Origin: a virus | IMG/VR virus record: IMGVR_UViG_3300035670_000020 | Location: 62,001-126,000 of that record | Strand: one strand, 5' to 3' | DNA: 64,000 nucleotides | Shown: piece by piece, positions 26,053 to 35,050 of the stretch | Layout: each line of letters begins with the position of its first letter | Position numbering within the stretch: position 1 is the stretch's first letter | The notes under the pieces: model-generated | Database searches by the model: none | Told to the model about the DNA's origin: nothing | The model's input: the letters and a program-made list of their open reading frames with translations, nothing else | Made by a program: the position numbers and the translations under genes

Positions 26053-26948
26053 GTTACATTAAACCTCGTCGATGAAAAGGTAACCTGATTAACGGACGCA
26101 TCGCCGTTATTGTTTGTAAACATAGTGACTGCTCCACCGACATTTGTTGCTTCTGTTGGTCCGCCGGTTTTTGTACCAACTAGAACTCCATCTTGATATA
26201 GCCGAATATTGCCTAGTCCATCACTATAAAGAATAAAGTCGTGAGATACATCGTTTCCAAATGTTGCGTCGATAGACATTGTATCAAGAGAAACGCCGTC
26301 ATGAGACATAATCTCAAGATTATTTCCAACGCTTCTAAACCCAATTCCTATTTGATCAAGAGCTATTGATGGATCTAGTGAAAGAGATCTACCCCAAGAC
26401 ATACCAGTGATAAAATTTGGAGATGCGTCAAACTCGTGTCGTGCAATGCGTACAAATAGAAATCTTGGTTTATTCCAATCAATACCAAATAATCCGCCGC
26501 GCCTATACATTAATGAATTATTATTTAAGCCAGAATTACAATAAAATACAGATCTAGCTGTAGTTGAAGTATTAGTTCTCCATGTTATTCCATGTGTTCC
26601 AAAACCGTATGGGCTAACACCAGAAGATACTCCGCCTGTTGGAAAATATTCAGTAACTCCCAAACTTGCTATCACTGCTTTATCTGGTGATATAATAGTA
26701 TTCTCGGAAGTGCCATATAATGCGTCATTTAAGTCCGCAAACTCTCCACCACCCCCACCCAACTCAAATATAGTTCCGTCTTCTTTTGCTGCGTAAAGCT
26801 TCTCTTGGTCGTAGTCAATACAAAGATCTTTAAAATTAAGGTTTGTAGGCGCGCCCGTTTCTTCGTTCTCAACTAGACGTTGCTCTCTATTAAATTTGAC
26901 GATTCCAAAAAATCTAGAAATAAGTGATGGGTGGGTAAAAAATTGCAT
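26049..26948 (-). CDS. Virion/fibre protein with lectin-like region, 299 aa
   Basis: The N-terminus (about 1-75) is a short charged module, ending in a glycine run (ELGGGGGEFADLNDAL). The rest is beta-rich with SHDFILYSDGLGNIRLYQDG and TMFTNNNGDASVNQVTFSS, the pattern of a concanavalin-type carbohydrate-binding domain. A GGTGTAT element lies 43-60 bases upstream. A structural role on the tail surface is inferred. Confidence 0.6.
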   Translation of the reverse strand: MQFFTHPSLISRFFGIVKFNREQRLVENEETGAPTNLNFKDLCIDYDQEKLYAAKEDGTIFELGGGGGEFADLNDALYGTSENTIISPDKAVIASLGVTEYFPTGGVSSGVSPYGFGTHGITWRTNTSTTARSVFYCNSGLNNNSLMYRRGGLFGIDWNKPRFLFVRIARHEFDASPNFITGMSWGRSLSLDPSIALDQIGIGFRSVGNNLEIMSHDGVSLDTMSIDATFGNDVSHDFILYSDGLGNIRLYQDGVLVGTKTGGPTEATNVGGAVTMFTNNNGDASVNQVTFSSTRFNVT

Positions 26949-26990
26949 TTTAACTGATCCTGTATTTTGTCTTTTATTGATATTAGCTCT

Positions 26991-27008
26991 GTATTATTAT
27001 ACACCAAA
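26991..27008 (-). promoter_or_regulatory. GGTGTAT late-promoter-like element
   Basis: The minus strand reads TTTTGGTGTATAATAATA, the clearest copy of this element and also containing TATAAT. It lies 43-60 bases before the ATG at 26948, with no TTGACA at the expected distance. Confidence 0.55.
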
Positions 27009-27045
27009 ACCAAGAAAGCTAATACTAGAAATAAATGACAAATTT

Positions 27046-28644
27046 CTATTGATCTTCTCTTGTATTAATACTAGCATTTACATAAGTGGCAGTACCAGTA
27101 ACAGCTCTTGCGGCTAAAGTTAGAGTTTCCCCTGGTTGAATTGTTATTTCGTCTTCAAATTCATATGCTCCTCCTCCGTTTTGAGCTAAAGCATAAGCAA
27201 ATTGTACTTGACTTTTTTCACTAAAAGAACAAGTAGTTGCCGCAGTATCCCAGTACACACAACTATCAGGATCAAACCGGCTAAAGTTTGGTGTTCCGTT
27301 AAGCGTTGCGTTTTTTATTAAGTAAAAGGTGATGGGTGTGGCATCATCGTGAGCAGCACTAATACTTAATGGATAAACAATCGATTGGTTGGCTCGTTCT
27401 GGTACTCCACTATGACCGTGAGTTAAGTCATTTCTAATAGTAAATAGGGGATAGTATGTACTAGCCGCACTACCAACATAATTATTGGTTTCTACAAAAG
27501 GACACATTCTTGGGCCGGTTAGCTTCTTTTTTCCTTCTATAAATCCAGCAAATGAAGCGCATTTAACACTAACGTCGGTAGTAGATCCGGCCGAATAGGC
27601 AGCCATAGTAAAAGGAAAAGATGGTTGTGTGATATTTACCGCTGTCCTTAAATTAACCATACGTAAAGTGTGAACAGTAACCATATCGGGATTATTACCA
27701 GCTTGTCCGTGTTCTACCTGAAAAACAACATCTCCAAAACCCAAATACTGAATATTAATTTGATAAATATTTCCTTTTAATGGATCTAATATCATGCCGC
27801 TTTCGCCAGTGCCGTCCATTGGATCGCCGTTCCAGCTTACTTGTGGAATCCATGTATCAGTACTAGCTACGCCCGCGAGTGTTTCTGTGAATGTTCCTGC
27901 TGCTGGTACTCCAGCACCACTTTGTGCTACGGAAAATGCACCAGTCTTATCCCCCACCGAATCTGCTAAAAACACTACTGTTGATCCACGAGCCAAAGCT
28001 TTCCATCCGGCATATGTTCCTTGACTAATTTCGTATGCTGTTTTTGTTGTACTTCCGTTATTTGTGGCTGTAACTGTATAGGTAGTACCAGCTAAAGTAA
28101 TTTGATAATTGTTGGTTGAGGTGCTAGCAGTTGTTATAGTGAGAGTTTGAATTTCTCTAACTCCTCCATTAGAATATAGAATCCCAAAAGAGGTTCCATT
28201 ATAACCAAAATAGAATCCAGCTTCACCAGTACCCAAACCAGCAACAAGGATAGAACTAGCTGTTGGATTAGAAAACATTGCAGTAAATTTGCCAACCACG
28301 CCCTGACCAGCTCTGTATCTTAGTCTTTTTCTAGATTGAATAGTAGCAAAAGAATAAGCATTAGTACCAGTAGAACAAGAAAAAAAATTATCAGTACCAG
28401 ATATTTGTCCTGAAGTTACTCCACTAGGGCTTATAGCGTTTCCTATTGTTGTAATAATAGCGTCAGAATTAACACCATAAACAGCATCAGCCTGAAAAAT
28501 TGGCTCTAGATTTTCTACATGAATAGAGCCAAACGGTAGTCTTGGAGCATGAATAGCTACCTCCAAATGTCCTTCTGGCGTAGATGCCATAGGTATATAA
28601 TTTCCTGCGTCTGTTTGTGCTGTTATTGCTCTAATATATGTCAT
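27046..28644 (-). CDS. Large virion structural protein, 532 aa
   Basis: No named family was recognised with certainty. The N-terminus MTYIRAITAQTDAGNYIPMA suggests a virion surface protein, followed by a beta-rich body with an inserted repeat-like domain (TLTITTASTSTNNYQITLAG, residues about 165-250) similar to immunoglobulin-like insertions in phage surface proteins. Cysteines are scattered. It sits among tail proteins and is likely abundant in the particle. Confidence 0.6.
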   Translation of the reverse strand: MTYIRAITAQTDAGNYIPMASTPEGHLEVAIHAPRLPFGSIHVENLEPIFQADAVYGVNSDAIITTIGNAISPSGVTSGQISGTDNFFSCSTGTNAYSFATIQSRKRLRYRAGQGVVGKFTAMFSNPTASSILVAGLGTGEAGFYFGYNGTSFGILYSNGGVREIQTLTITTASTSTNNYQITLAGTTYTVTATNNGSTTKTAYEISQGTYAGWKALARGSTVVFLADSVGDKTGAFSVAQSGAGVPAAGTFTETLAGVASTDTWIPQVSWNGDPMDGTGESGMILDPLKGNIYQINIQYLGFGDVVFQVEHGQAGNNPDMVTVHTLRMVNLRTAVNITQPSFPFTMAAYSAGSTTDVSVKCASFAGFIEGKKKLTGPRMCPFVETNNYVGSAASTYYPLFTIRNDLTHGHSGVPERANQSIVYPLSISAAHDDATPITFYLIKNATLNGTPNFSRFDPDSCVYWDTAATTCSFSEKSQVQFAYALAQNGGGAYEFEDEITIQPGETLTLAARAVTGTATYVNASINTREDQ

Positions 28645-28653
28645 TATTACTCC

Positions 28654-28998
28654 TTAAATAATATACCATGCAGATCCATCACATTGAATAGTGAGCGAAT
28701 CATATTGAGATGATAAGGTAATAGTTGTTTCGCCGTCTATTGTTTCGCTGGTACTCCCGTCAATAGTAATAGTATTGCTAGAAGAGTCTATTTTTTTAAT
28801 ATAGTATAATACACCAGAAGCAGTACTAGTTTGTGGTAGATTTACTGTTATATTATTGCTTGTACAATCACATAAGATGGTGTGATTAGTTGTATCTAAT
28901 GTAATTGACGCAGAAGTAGTAGTTTCTATTGGCAGACTAATAGATTGATTTAGAATAGCTTTGTTGGTCGTTATTTGGTCAAAAGTGGATAGTGTCAT
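28654..28998 (-). CDS. Small fibre-type beta-strand protein, 114 aa
   Basis: The sequence is dominated by alternating Ser/Thr and Ile/Val (for example NTITIDGSTSETIDGETTIT), ending QCDGSAWYII. This small unit is often the C-terminal domain of tail fibres, here free-standing. A promoter-like GGTGTAT element lies 23-40 bases before its ATG and the next gene follows after 9 bases. Confidence 0.6.
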   Translation of the reverse strand: MTLSTFDQITTNKAILNQSISLPIETTTSASITLDTTNHTILCDCTSNNITVNLPQTSTASGVLYYIKKIDSSSNTITIDGSTSETIDGETTITLSSQYDSLTIQCDGSAWYII

Positions 28999-29020
28999 AT
29001 TGAGTTCCTATTTTGTGACT

Positions 29021-29038
29021 AATTTAGGATACACCATA
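29021..29038 (-). promoter_or_regulatory. GGTGTAT late-promoter-like element
   Basis: The minus strand reads GTATGGTGTATCCTAAAT, 23-40 bases before the ATG at 28998, and just downstream of a terminator for the previous transcript. The order terminator then promoter supports a transcription-unit boundary. Confidence 0.55.
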
Positions 29039-29061
29039 CAGCTTTGAATGTTAAGCATATC

Positions 29062-29089
29062 AACAAAAATGCCGCCCTAAAAGAGCGGC
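29062..29089 (-). terminator. Rho-independent terminator
   Basis: On the minus strand GCCGCTC-TTTTA-GGGCGGC forms a 7-base-pair stem (one G-U pair) with a 5-base loop, followed by ATTTTTG. It lies 29 bases after the stop of the 113-residue gene and would end the transcript that includes the sulfotransferase. Confidence 0.8.
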
Positions 29090-29117
29090 AAATTTTAGCG
29101 TCTAAATAAAGATGTTA

Positions 29118-29459
29118 TTATTCTGGTGTTGGTTCAGGAATAGTAACTGTTCCGTCCTCATTAAGAGTAGCTTGACCAATAAGAGCTTGTCCCTCAGTAA
29201 TGCTATCTGGCTTAACGCCCGCTAGAAGCTGTCCTAATAGGTAGTGTAAGGTAAATACTTCTGCGGCATCTGTTCCTAGAGCAGCAGCAATTTCATTAGG
29301 AGTAGCTCCTTGTCCATTCGCCCAAAATATTTTAGCTCCCTGGTTATATGCTTGTGCCATCTGTAGATAGCTTTGACGAGCCATTTGCTTTAGGCGATTA
29401 GCTGCTTGTGTAGCTGGTGGAACTTGTGGGCCTGCGTTTCCTTGTTCAAGAATGCTCAT
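29118..29459 (-). CDS. Hypothetical protein, 113 aa
   Basis: The family was not recognised. It is a helical, Ala/Gln-rich soluble protein (AANRLKQMARQSYLQMAQAY, then TPNEIAAALGTDAAEVF, a possible small HTH). It follows the sulfotransferase by one base and is followed by a terminator. It may be co-expressed with the sulfotransferase from the strong promoter at 30324-30296. Confidence 0.55.
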   Translation of the reverse strand: MSILEQGNAGPQVPPATQAANRLKQMARQSYLQMAQAYNQGAKIFWANGQGATPNEIAAALGTDAAEVFTLHYLLGQLLAGVKPDSITEGQALIGQATLNEDGTVTIPEPTPE

Positions 29460-29460
29460 A

Positions 29461-30261
29461 TTATTGTCTCCATATTTCTAGGTTACTATATTTTTCTACT
29501 AATTGTTTACCCAAAATTTTATCAGCGCGAAGAGGTACTGGTAAAACTTGTGGACGAATTGTGTGAAGATCGGGAATTCTGTGAACGCCCGCATCATCTT
29601 CTTTTGTATACTGCTCTACATTTGAAAAATTATGTTCAAAATAGGGCTTCTCCAAATAATCATACACCATTTTTAGGGTTTGGTGGGGCTTAGAAGTCAA
29701 ATCATCAAATTCAACGAATAAGAGGTCTTTTTGGAATCCTCTACTAATTGCGTCTTTTACTCGATTATAGGCTAACCCTACTGGTTGGGCTGCACCAGCC
29801 CAAATATCGCATCTGCCTTCTACTGTTTGGGCCTTGATATAATTTTCGCCCTCAAAATTCCATTGAGATTGTCCTGTGGTTTTTCTCCATAAGGATTCAA
29901 AACTTGCTAGAATTTCGCCCAAATTCCTAACTGGCACAATAATCTTTGGAGTTTTACCCAAGATAAATTGAGCCATTTCAATAAGGCTTAACCAACCACG
30001 ACCTTTATCGATTATGATTTCTTTATTTGTCTGATGATAGTTATTAATTATACTCTGCAAAACTACCCTTAATTGATCGTAGTTAATTCCTTCGGCTTGA
30101 TGTTCTATTAAATGATCCCATTGATTACGAACACCAAATAAAACATCATGTAATCCAGAAGTAGCTTTACTAACAAAGCAATTTGGATTTTGAGCTAAAA
30201 TGTTACAAAGTAAGGTACTTCCTGCGCGTGGAAGCCCGCTAATAAAAATAAAGTCCTTCAT
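29461..30261 (-). CDS. Sulfotransferase family protein, 266 aa
   Basis: The N-terminal FISGLPRAGSTLLCNIL (residues about 5-21) is the 5'-phosphosulfate-binding P-loop of PAPS-dependent sulfotransferases, and IIVPVRNLGEILASFESLW (about residue 110) contains the 3'-phosphate-binding Arg-x-x-x segment. Such enzymes transfer sulfate from PAPS to sugars or other acceptors. It lies inside a structural gene region but has its own consensus host-type promoter 35-63 bases upstream. A role in modifying host or phage surface molecules early in infection is inferred. Confidence 0.8.
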   Translation of the reverse strand: MKDFIFISGLPRAGSTLLCNILAQNPNCFVSKATSGLHDVLFGVRNQWDHLIEHQAEGINYDQLRVVLQSIINNYHQTNKEIIIDKGRGWLSLIEMAQFILGKTPKIIVPVRNLGEILASFESLWRKTTGQSQWNFEGENYIKAQTVEGRCDIWAGAAQPVGLAYNRVKDAISRGFQKDLLFVEFDDLTSKPHQTLKMVYDYLEKPYFEHNFSNVEQYTKEDDAGVHRIPDLHTIRPQVLPVPLRADKILGKQLVEKYSNLEIWRQ

Positions 30262-30295
30262 TGGATTCTCCTGTGTGTCTAGAAATATCTAGGTT

Positions 30296-30324
30296 ATTAT
30301 AGATTAGGAGACATGATTTGTCAA
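30296..30324 (-). promoter_or_regulatory. Consensus sigma-70 promoter before the sulfotransferase
   Basis: The minus strand has TTGACA (30324-30319), a 17-base spacer and TATAAT (30301-30296), an exact match. It lies between the end of a YadA-like gene and the sulfotransferase ATG at 30261, giving a leader of about 28 bases with GGAG near the start. Confidence 0.9.
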
Positions 30325-30345
30325 GTGTTGAAGACTCATATTTGA

Positions 30346-31911
30346 CTAAGGAGTTCCCCAACTTACTTGAGCAATATCTACAACCGCCACCCATCTTATA
30401 TTTTTCGCCGCAACGCCCGTTACTCTTATTTCTAAAGCTTCGTTTGTGTCATCAGCTACTACAGAGGCGGTAGCTGTGGAGAGCGAAGCGTCCGTGTCTG
30501 TTGTGGAAGTAACCGAACCAATAAGAGCGGTTCCATTTGCCGCATTATGTCTTATACCACCCTCAAACTTCCACCAAGCTCCTTCATTATCGGTATCGTT
30601 ATAAGCAGAAAGTTTAACGGTGAATTGCCAAGTTGTTTCGGCTGGAATTGTTAAACGAGCAGAACTTCCGTTAAGAAATAAAACCTGGTTTGCTGTAGCA
30701 TCAGTAGTAGCGCGACGAGCTACAAGGATAAGATGTTGGGCGTCACCAGCAGTAGCGAATTGTCCTGCCGCATGAGCAAGAGAGCCATAGAGAGAGGCTT
30801 TTGCGTAAGATCCACCAGGAACAGAACTATAAGTAGCAGAAGCTGTGTTTGAGCGACCTCCTCCTACAGAGCTATAATTAGCAGAAGCTTGGTTTAATAA
30901 ACCTCCAACCGCAGAACTATAAGAGCCAGAAGCTGTGTTTTGTCTACCTCCTCCTACTACCGAACACGAAAAGCCAGAAGATGTGTTTGATTTACCTCCT
31001 CCAACAGAATTATGATAGCCACTTGCTTCATTTGATTCGCCTCCCACTATAGAACTATAATAACCAGAAGCTGTGTTTTGGCGACCTCCTCCTACAGAGC
31101 TATAATTTTGTGTTGCTGAGTTGAAAAAACCTCCCCCTACATAACTCCAATAGGCAGAAGCTGTGTTTGAGCGACCTCCACCAACAAAACCACAATAAGA
31201 AGAAGCTGTGTTTAAGTAACCTCCTCCTACAGAACTCGCATAGGCAGAAGCTTGGTTTTGGTAGCCTCCTCCTACAGAACTCATATCGGCAGAAGTTATA
31301 TTGTATTTACCTCCTCCTACAAAACTATGAGAACCAGAAGCTGTGTTGCCGTTACCTCCTCCAACAGAACTATAGGTGGCAGAAGCTGTATTTGATAGAC
31401 CTCCTCCAACAGTAGAGCTTTGTCCAGTTGCTTGGTTTGATTGACCTCCTCCAACAGTAGAGTTTTGTCCACTTGCTTCGTTTGATTGACCTCCCCCCAC
31501 GGTTGATCCGTAGTTGCTTGCTTGATTGGAATAGCCGCCCCCAATGGTTGTGTATTCGCTGCTTGCTTGGTTGGAATTGCCGCCCCCAACGGTTGTGTAG
31601 AGGCCGCTTGCTGAATTGTACGAGCCGCCTCCAACGGTTGCGTAGGAGCCGCTTGCTGTGTTGAAAAAGCCGCCTCCAACGGCTGCGTAGTGGCTGCTTG
31701 CTTGATTGTTGCGACCGCCCCCAACGGCTGTGTAGTAGCCGCTTGCTGAATTGGAATGGCCGCCTCCAATAACTGAATAATTTCCAGACGCAACCTGTGA
31801 GCTAACACTACGATATTGCTGTAAATCAATAGCATTTACTCCTCTTGCATCTCCTTCTATATCTAACTGAAAAACTTCTGTTGATAAATTAGTTGTTGTT
31901 ACTTTTTTCAT
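30346..31911 (-). CDS. YadA-head-like repetitive adhesin/fibre, 521 aa
   Basis: Residues about 40-375 are some twenty copies of a 15-residue unit, YSSVGGGxxNTASAx, the pattern of trimeric autotransporter/YadA left-handed head repeats found in phage fibres. The last 145 residues (HAAGQFATAGDAQHLILVAR onward) form a C-terminal domain nearly shared with the next gene. It probably forms a trimeric fibre. A promoter directly follows its stop codon. Confidence 0.82.
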   Translation of the reverse strand: MKKVTTTNLSTEVFQLDIEGDARGVNAIDLQQYRSVSSQVASGNYSVIGGGHSNSASGYYTAVGGGRNNQASSHYAAVGGGFFNTASGSYATVGGGSYNSASGLYTTVGGGNSNQASSEYTTIGGGYSNQASNYGSTVGGGQSNEASGQNSTVGGGQSNQATGQSSTVGGGLSNTASATYSSVGGGNGNTASGSHSFVGGGKYNITSADMSSVGGGYQNQASAYASSVGGGYLNTASSYCGFVGGGRSNTASAYWSYVGGGFFNSATQNYSSVGGGRQNTASGYYSSIVGGESNEASGYHNSVGGGKSNTSSGFSCSVVGGGRQNTASGSYSSAVGGLLNQASANYSSVGGGRSNTASATYSSVPGGSYAKASLYGSLAHAAGQFATAGDAQHLILVARRATTDATANQVLFLNGSSARLTIPAETTWQFTVKLSAYNDTDNEGAWWKFEGGIRHNAANGTALIGSVTSTTDTDASLSTATASVVADDTNEALEIRVTGVAAKNIRWVAVVDIAQVSWGTP

Positions 31912-31923
31912 TCTAACCTCTTA

Positions 31924-34359
31924 TTACGGAGTTCCATAACTTGTTTGTACTATATCTACTACGGCCACCCAACGTATATTTGTTACAGCGATGCCTGTCA
32001 CCTGGATCTCAAGAGACTTACTTGTGTCATTTGCAACTATAGATGCGGTTGTTGTACTAAGAGCAGCGTCTTTTTCTTCTAAGACTTGGGTTACTGTTCC
32101 AACTATAGCTGTTGTATCAGATCCATCTCTTTTTATGGCTCCAACAAATTCCCATGCTGCTGCCGCATCATTTGTGTCGTCATAAGCACTTAAATTAACT
32201 GTAAATTTCCATACAGTTTTAGCGACCGGTAGAATTAATTCGTCGTCTGTTCCATCTAAGAATAGAACTTGGTTAGCTGTGTCGTCCGTGGTTTCTCTGC
32301 GAGCTATAAGGATTAAATGTTGGGCGTCTCCTCCAGCAGCGAATTGTCCTGCTGCATGAGCAAGAGCGCCCCAGTGAGCGGCTTTTGCTTGGTATCCACC
32401 CGGAATGGTTGCGTAGCTATTGCTTGCTGAATTGGCAGAGCCTCCTCCAATAATTGATTTATCTCCGCTTGCTGTGTTATTTACTCCACCAACAATACAT
32501 GACAAATATCCACTAGACGTATTTTGTGTACCTCCAACAGTAGCTGTCCATCCTCCGATTGCTATGTTATTACTGCCACCACCTATAAAACTATATTGAT
32601 TACTTACTGTATTGAAGCCGCCACCAGCAATGGTTGCGCATTGGTCTGTTGCTGAATTGGAACGACCGCCTCCTACTGTTGCGTAGTTGGCCGAGCTTGT
32701 GTTACTGCGACCCCCATTGATAACGCTAGAAGTTCCACTAGCAGCATTTAGTCCTCCGCCTCCAATAAAACTATCGTTTCCTGAAGCTGAATTTTGATAC
32801 CCACCAACTACAGAACTACATGTTGCTGTCGCTTCGTTGCTATATCCCCCAAGAACAGCACTATTGCCTCCAGAACTTGTGTTATAACGACCACCCGCTA
32901 CTGTTGCGTAATCATAAGTTGCTGAGTTGGATCGACCCCCACCTACTATTGCATAGTTGGCAGAGCTTGTGTTGGAAAGGCCGCCTCCTACTGTTGCGTA
33001 TTGGTAAGAGGCTGAGTTGGAGCGACCTCCTCCTACTGTTGCGTAGTAGCCAGAGCTTGTGTTGGAATAACCGCCTCCTACTGTTGCGTATTGGGCAGAG
33101 CTTTGGTTGGAATAACCGCCTCCTACTGTTGAGGCGTAGCCAGAGCTTTGGTTGTAACGACCGCCTCCTACTGTTGCGTAATTGTTAGAGGCCGAGTTGG
33201 ATTGACCGCCTCCTACTGTTGCGCATTGGGCAGAGCTTTGGTTGGAATAGCCGCCTCCTACTGTTGCGTAATTGTTAGAAGCTGAGTTGTAGCGACCGCC
33301 TCCTACTGTTGCGCATTGGGCAGAGCTTTGGTTGGAATGACCGCCTCCTACTGTTGTTGATAGGGCAGAGCTTGTGTTTTCGCGACCTCCTCCTACTGTT
33401 GCGTAATAGGCAGAGCTTTGGTTGAAAAGACCGCCTCCTACTGTTGCGTAATTGGCAGAGCTTGTGTTGGAATAACCGCCTCCTACTGTTGCGTAATAGG
33501 CAGAGCTTTGGTTGAAACTACCGCCTCCTACTGTTGCGTAATTGGCAGAGCTTGTGTTGGAAAGGCCGCCTCCTACTGTTGCGTAGTTATATGTTGCTGA
33601 ATTAGATTGACCTCCTCCAACAGAACTATAATTACCAGAAGCTGTGTTGTACCAACCACCACCAACTGTTGATGCATAATAACCAGAAGCAGTATTACCT
33701 TGTCCGCCGCTTACTGTAGAAGAAAAAGCACTTGATGTATTAGAAGAACCTCCCCCAACTACTGATGAATTATTTGTTGCTTGATTAAAACCCCCACCAC
33801 CAACAAAAGAATAATCACCAGTACTTTGATTCGTTGTTCCGCCTACAACAATAGAGTGTTGTGAGCTTGCTGTATTACTAAAACCCCCCACTATTACCGA
33901 TCCATATCCTGATGCTACTTGGTTCGCAGCGAATCTAGTTTTTTGTAAATCAACTGCGTCTTCTCCTCTAGCATCACCGTCAGCGGTTCTTTGTATGGCA
34001 CCTGTTCCGTTTTGGGCAAGAATCAGCGATCCGTTAGTATTGGTGCTTGTTACAGTATTACCATCAAAAGTAAGATTATCAACATCGATATCACCAGTAA
34101 CAGTAAGGGTTGTTCCGTCAAAAGTTAGATTAGCTTCGGCGTTTAAGCCATCTATATCTCCAGTATTAGTAATAATACGATTATCGCCGGGATTTAAAAC
34201 AACAGCCGCGCCATCAGAAGCTAAATTTACCAAATCACCAACTGTTATCTTTTTGGTTTCCTGATCACCAGTGGGATCATCCATGATCAAAATAACATCA
34301 TCTAGAGATAGATCTCCGCTACCTGTTGGAAATTCATTAAATCTTAAAATTCTAGGCAT
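31924..34359 (-). CDS. YadA-head-like repetitive adhesin/fibre, 811 aa
   Basis: The N-terminus (about 1-135) is a fibre-attachment region with NLTFDGTTLTVTGDIDVDNL. About residues 150-660 are more than thirty head repeats with YATVGGG cores alternating NTSSA and NQSSA. The C-terminal domain (HAAGQFAAGGDAQHLILIAR onward) is paralogous to the next gene. The repeat-encoding DNA is nearly identical over many units. It starts shortly after the small 62-residue gene and ends 12 bases before its paralogue. Confidence 0.85.
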   Translation of the reverse strand: MPRILRFNEFPTGSGDLSLDDVILIMDDPTGDQETKKITVGDLVNLASDGAAVVLNPGDNRIITNTGDIDGLNAEANLTFDGTTLTVTGDIDVDNLTFDGNTVTSTNTNGSLILAQNGTGAIQRTADGDARGEDAVDLQKTRFAANQVASGYGSVIVGGFSNTASSQHSIVVGGTTNQSTGDYSFVGGGGFNQATNNSSVVGGGSSNTSSAFSSTVSGGQGNTASGYYASTVGGGWYNTASGNYSSVGGGQSNSATYNYATVGGGLSNTSSANYATVGGGSFNQSSAYYATVGGGYSNTSSANYATVGGGLFNQSSAYYATVGGGRENTSSALSTTVGGGHSNQSSAQCATVGGGRYNSASNNYATVGGGYSNQSSAQCATVGGGQSNSASNNYATVGGGRYNQSSGYASTVGGGYSNQSSAQYATVGGGYSNTSSGYYATVGGGRSNSASYQYATVGGGLSNTSSANYAIVGGGRSNSATYDYATVAGGRYNTSSGGNSAVLGGYSNEATATCSSVVGGYQNSASGNDSFIGGGGLNAASGTSSVINGGRSNTSSANYATVGGGRSNSATDQCATIAGGGFNTVSNQYSFIGGGSNNIAIGGWTATVGGTQNTSSGYLSCIVGGVNNTASGDKSIIGGGSANSASNSYATIPGGYQAKAAHWGALAHAAGQFAAGGDAQHLILIARRETTDDTANQVLFLDGTDDELILPVAKTVWKFTVNLSAYDDTNDAAAAWEFVGAIKRDGSDTTAIVGTVTQVLEEKDAALSTTTASIVANDTSKSLEIQVTGIAVTNIRWVAVVDIVQTSYGTP
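32890..33600 (-). repeat. Tandem 45-base coding repeats in the larger YadA-like gene
   Basis: About 15 consecutive units recur every 45 bases, each containing (plus strand) CCGCCTCCTACTGTTGCGTA and then a variable segment with GGCAGAGCTT. Units differ mainly in the region coding for the residues after GGG. Such near-identical tandem DNA allows unequal recombination and length change in this gene. It is a coding repeat, not a CRISPR. Confidence 0.85.
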
Positions 34360-34378
34360 TAGTTTTCTCCATTATTTT

Positions 34379-34567
34379 TTAGCCCCCGACTATAATTTGT
34401 TCTTCAAATCTATCTTGATATTTTGATTCTATTTCTGCAATCGTATCGCATTCTGAAGGAGCCTTCTTTATCAAGAGATATGCACCACCATCAGGACGAG
34501 CATTAACATATGCGCGCTTTTCATTAATAGGATTACCGCTTGCAATTGCTATGATGTCAGTTGCCAT
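34379..34567 (-). CDS. Small hypothetical protein, 62 aa
   Basis: The family was not recognised. It is a compact protein (MATDIIAIASGNPINEKRAY, ending EEQIIVGG) without membrane segment or motif. Its ATG overlaps the previous stop as TAATG and it ends 20 bases before the large YadA-like gene. It may be a small component of the fibre attachment, by position only. Confidence 0.55.
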   Translation of the reverse strand: MATDIIAIASGNPINEKRAYVNARPDGGAYLLIKKAPSECDTIAEIESKYQDRFEEQIIVGG

Positions 34568-34935
34568 TATTTATCTCCTTTGTTGTGTCTGTCTCGATAT
34601 TCTTCTTCTGTTTCATCCATACGCTCTTCTAAGCTTTCTAGTGTTTTGCTAAGAGTAGCTATATTGATTTTTAATTCTGTCATCACCTCTATTACTTTTT
34701 GTAGAGTAATACTAAGCGCCCCATAAGCTTCTTTATTACTAGCTAACCTTTCCATAATAAATTCACGATCTTTACTATAAGGCGATTCTGTAAGTATCAT
34801 TTTTGTTATTTCTTCTTTATTAACTAGTTTGCGTCCCACGCCCACCCAAAATCCAGCCAGCGTTATAATAATAGTAATTGACGCAGTAGAAACAGTCTGC
34901 CAAAAATGAATAATAGCTTCATGATCATCTGGCAT
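34567..34935 (-). CDS. Membrane protein with coiled coil, 122 aa
   Basis: One transmembrane helix (TASITIIITLAGFWVGVG, about residues 16-33) is followed by a helical coiled coil with heptad-like spacing (LQKVIEVMTELKINIATLSK and a following LESLEERMDETEEEY). This layout is found in small phage proteins annotated as holin-associated or tail-length helpers. A GGTGTAT element lies 29-45 bases upstream. Confidence 0.55.
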   Translation of the reverse strand: MPDDHEAIIHFWQTVSTASITIIITLAGFWVGVGRKLVNKEEITKMILTESPYSKDREFIMERLASNKEAYGALSITLQKVIEVMTELKINIATLSKTLESLEERMDETEEEYRDRHNKGDK

Positions 34936-34963
34936 TTTATTTCTCCTTTAATTATATTCTCTA

Positions 34964-34980
34964 TTTGATAGATACACCAG
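34964..34980 (-). promoter_or_regulatory. GGTGTAT late-promoter-like element
   Basis: The minus strand reads CTGGTGTATCTATCAAA, 29-45 bases before the ATG at 34935, next to a terminator ending the previous transcript. Same core and orientation as the other copies. Confidence 0.5.
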
Positions 34981-34983
34981 CCG

Positions 34984-35020
34984 ATAAAAAAACCAAAGAT
35001 GTCCAAAAACATCCTTGGTT
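34984..35020 (-). terminator. Rho-independent terminator
   Basis: On the minus strand AACCAAGGATGT and ACATCTTTGGTT form a 12-position stem with one mismatch-like wobble around a 6-base loop, followed by seven T residues. It lies 31 bases past the stop of the 164-residue gene and should end that transcript. Confidence 0.88.
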
Positions 35021-35050
35021 AATTTAATACTCAGTAATTACTAAAAAGAA

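Noticed and set aside
32820-33600. Plus-strand reading frames rich in Leu/Ser/Cys within the YadA-like genes
   Set aside because: They are the reverse complement of the 45-base repeats; their periodic sequence is a shadow of the fibre gene, with no ribosome-binding sites.
32890-33600. CRISPR array
   Set aside because: Repeats are contiguous 45-base units without unique spacers and encode a protein; no cas gene is present.
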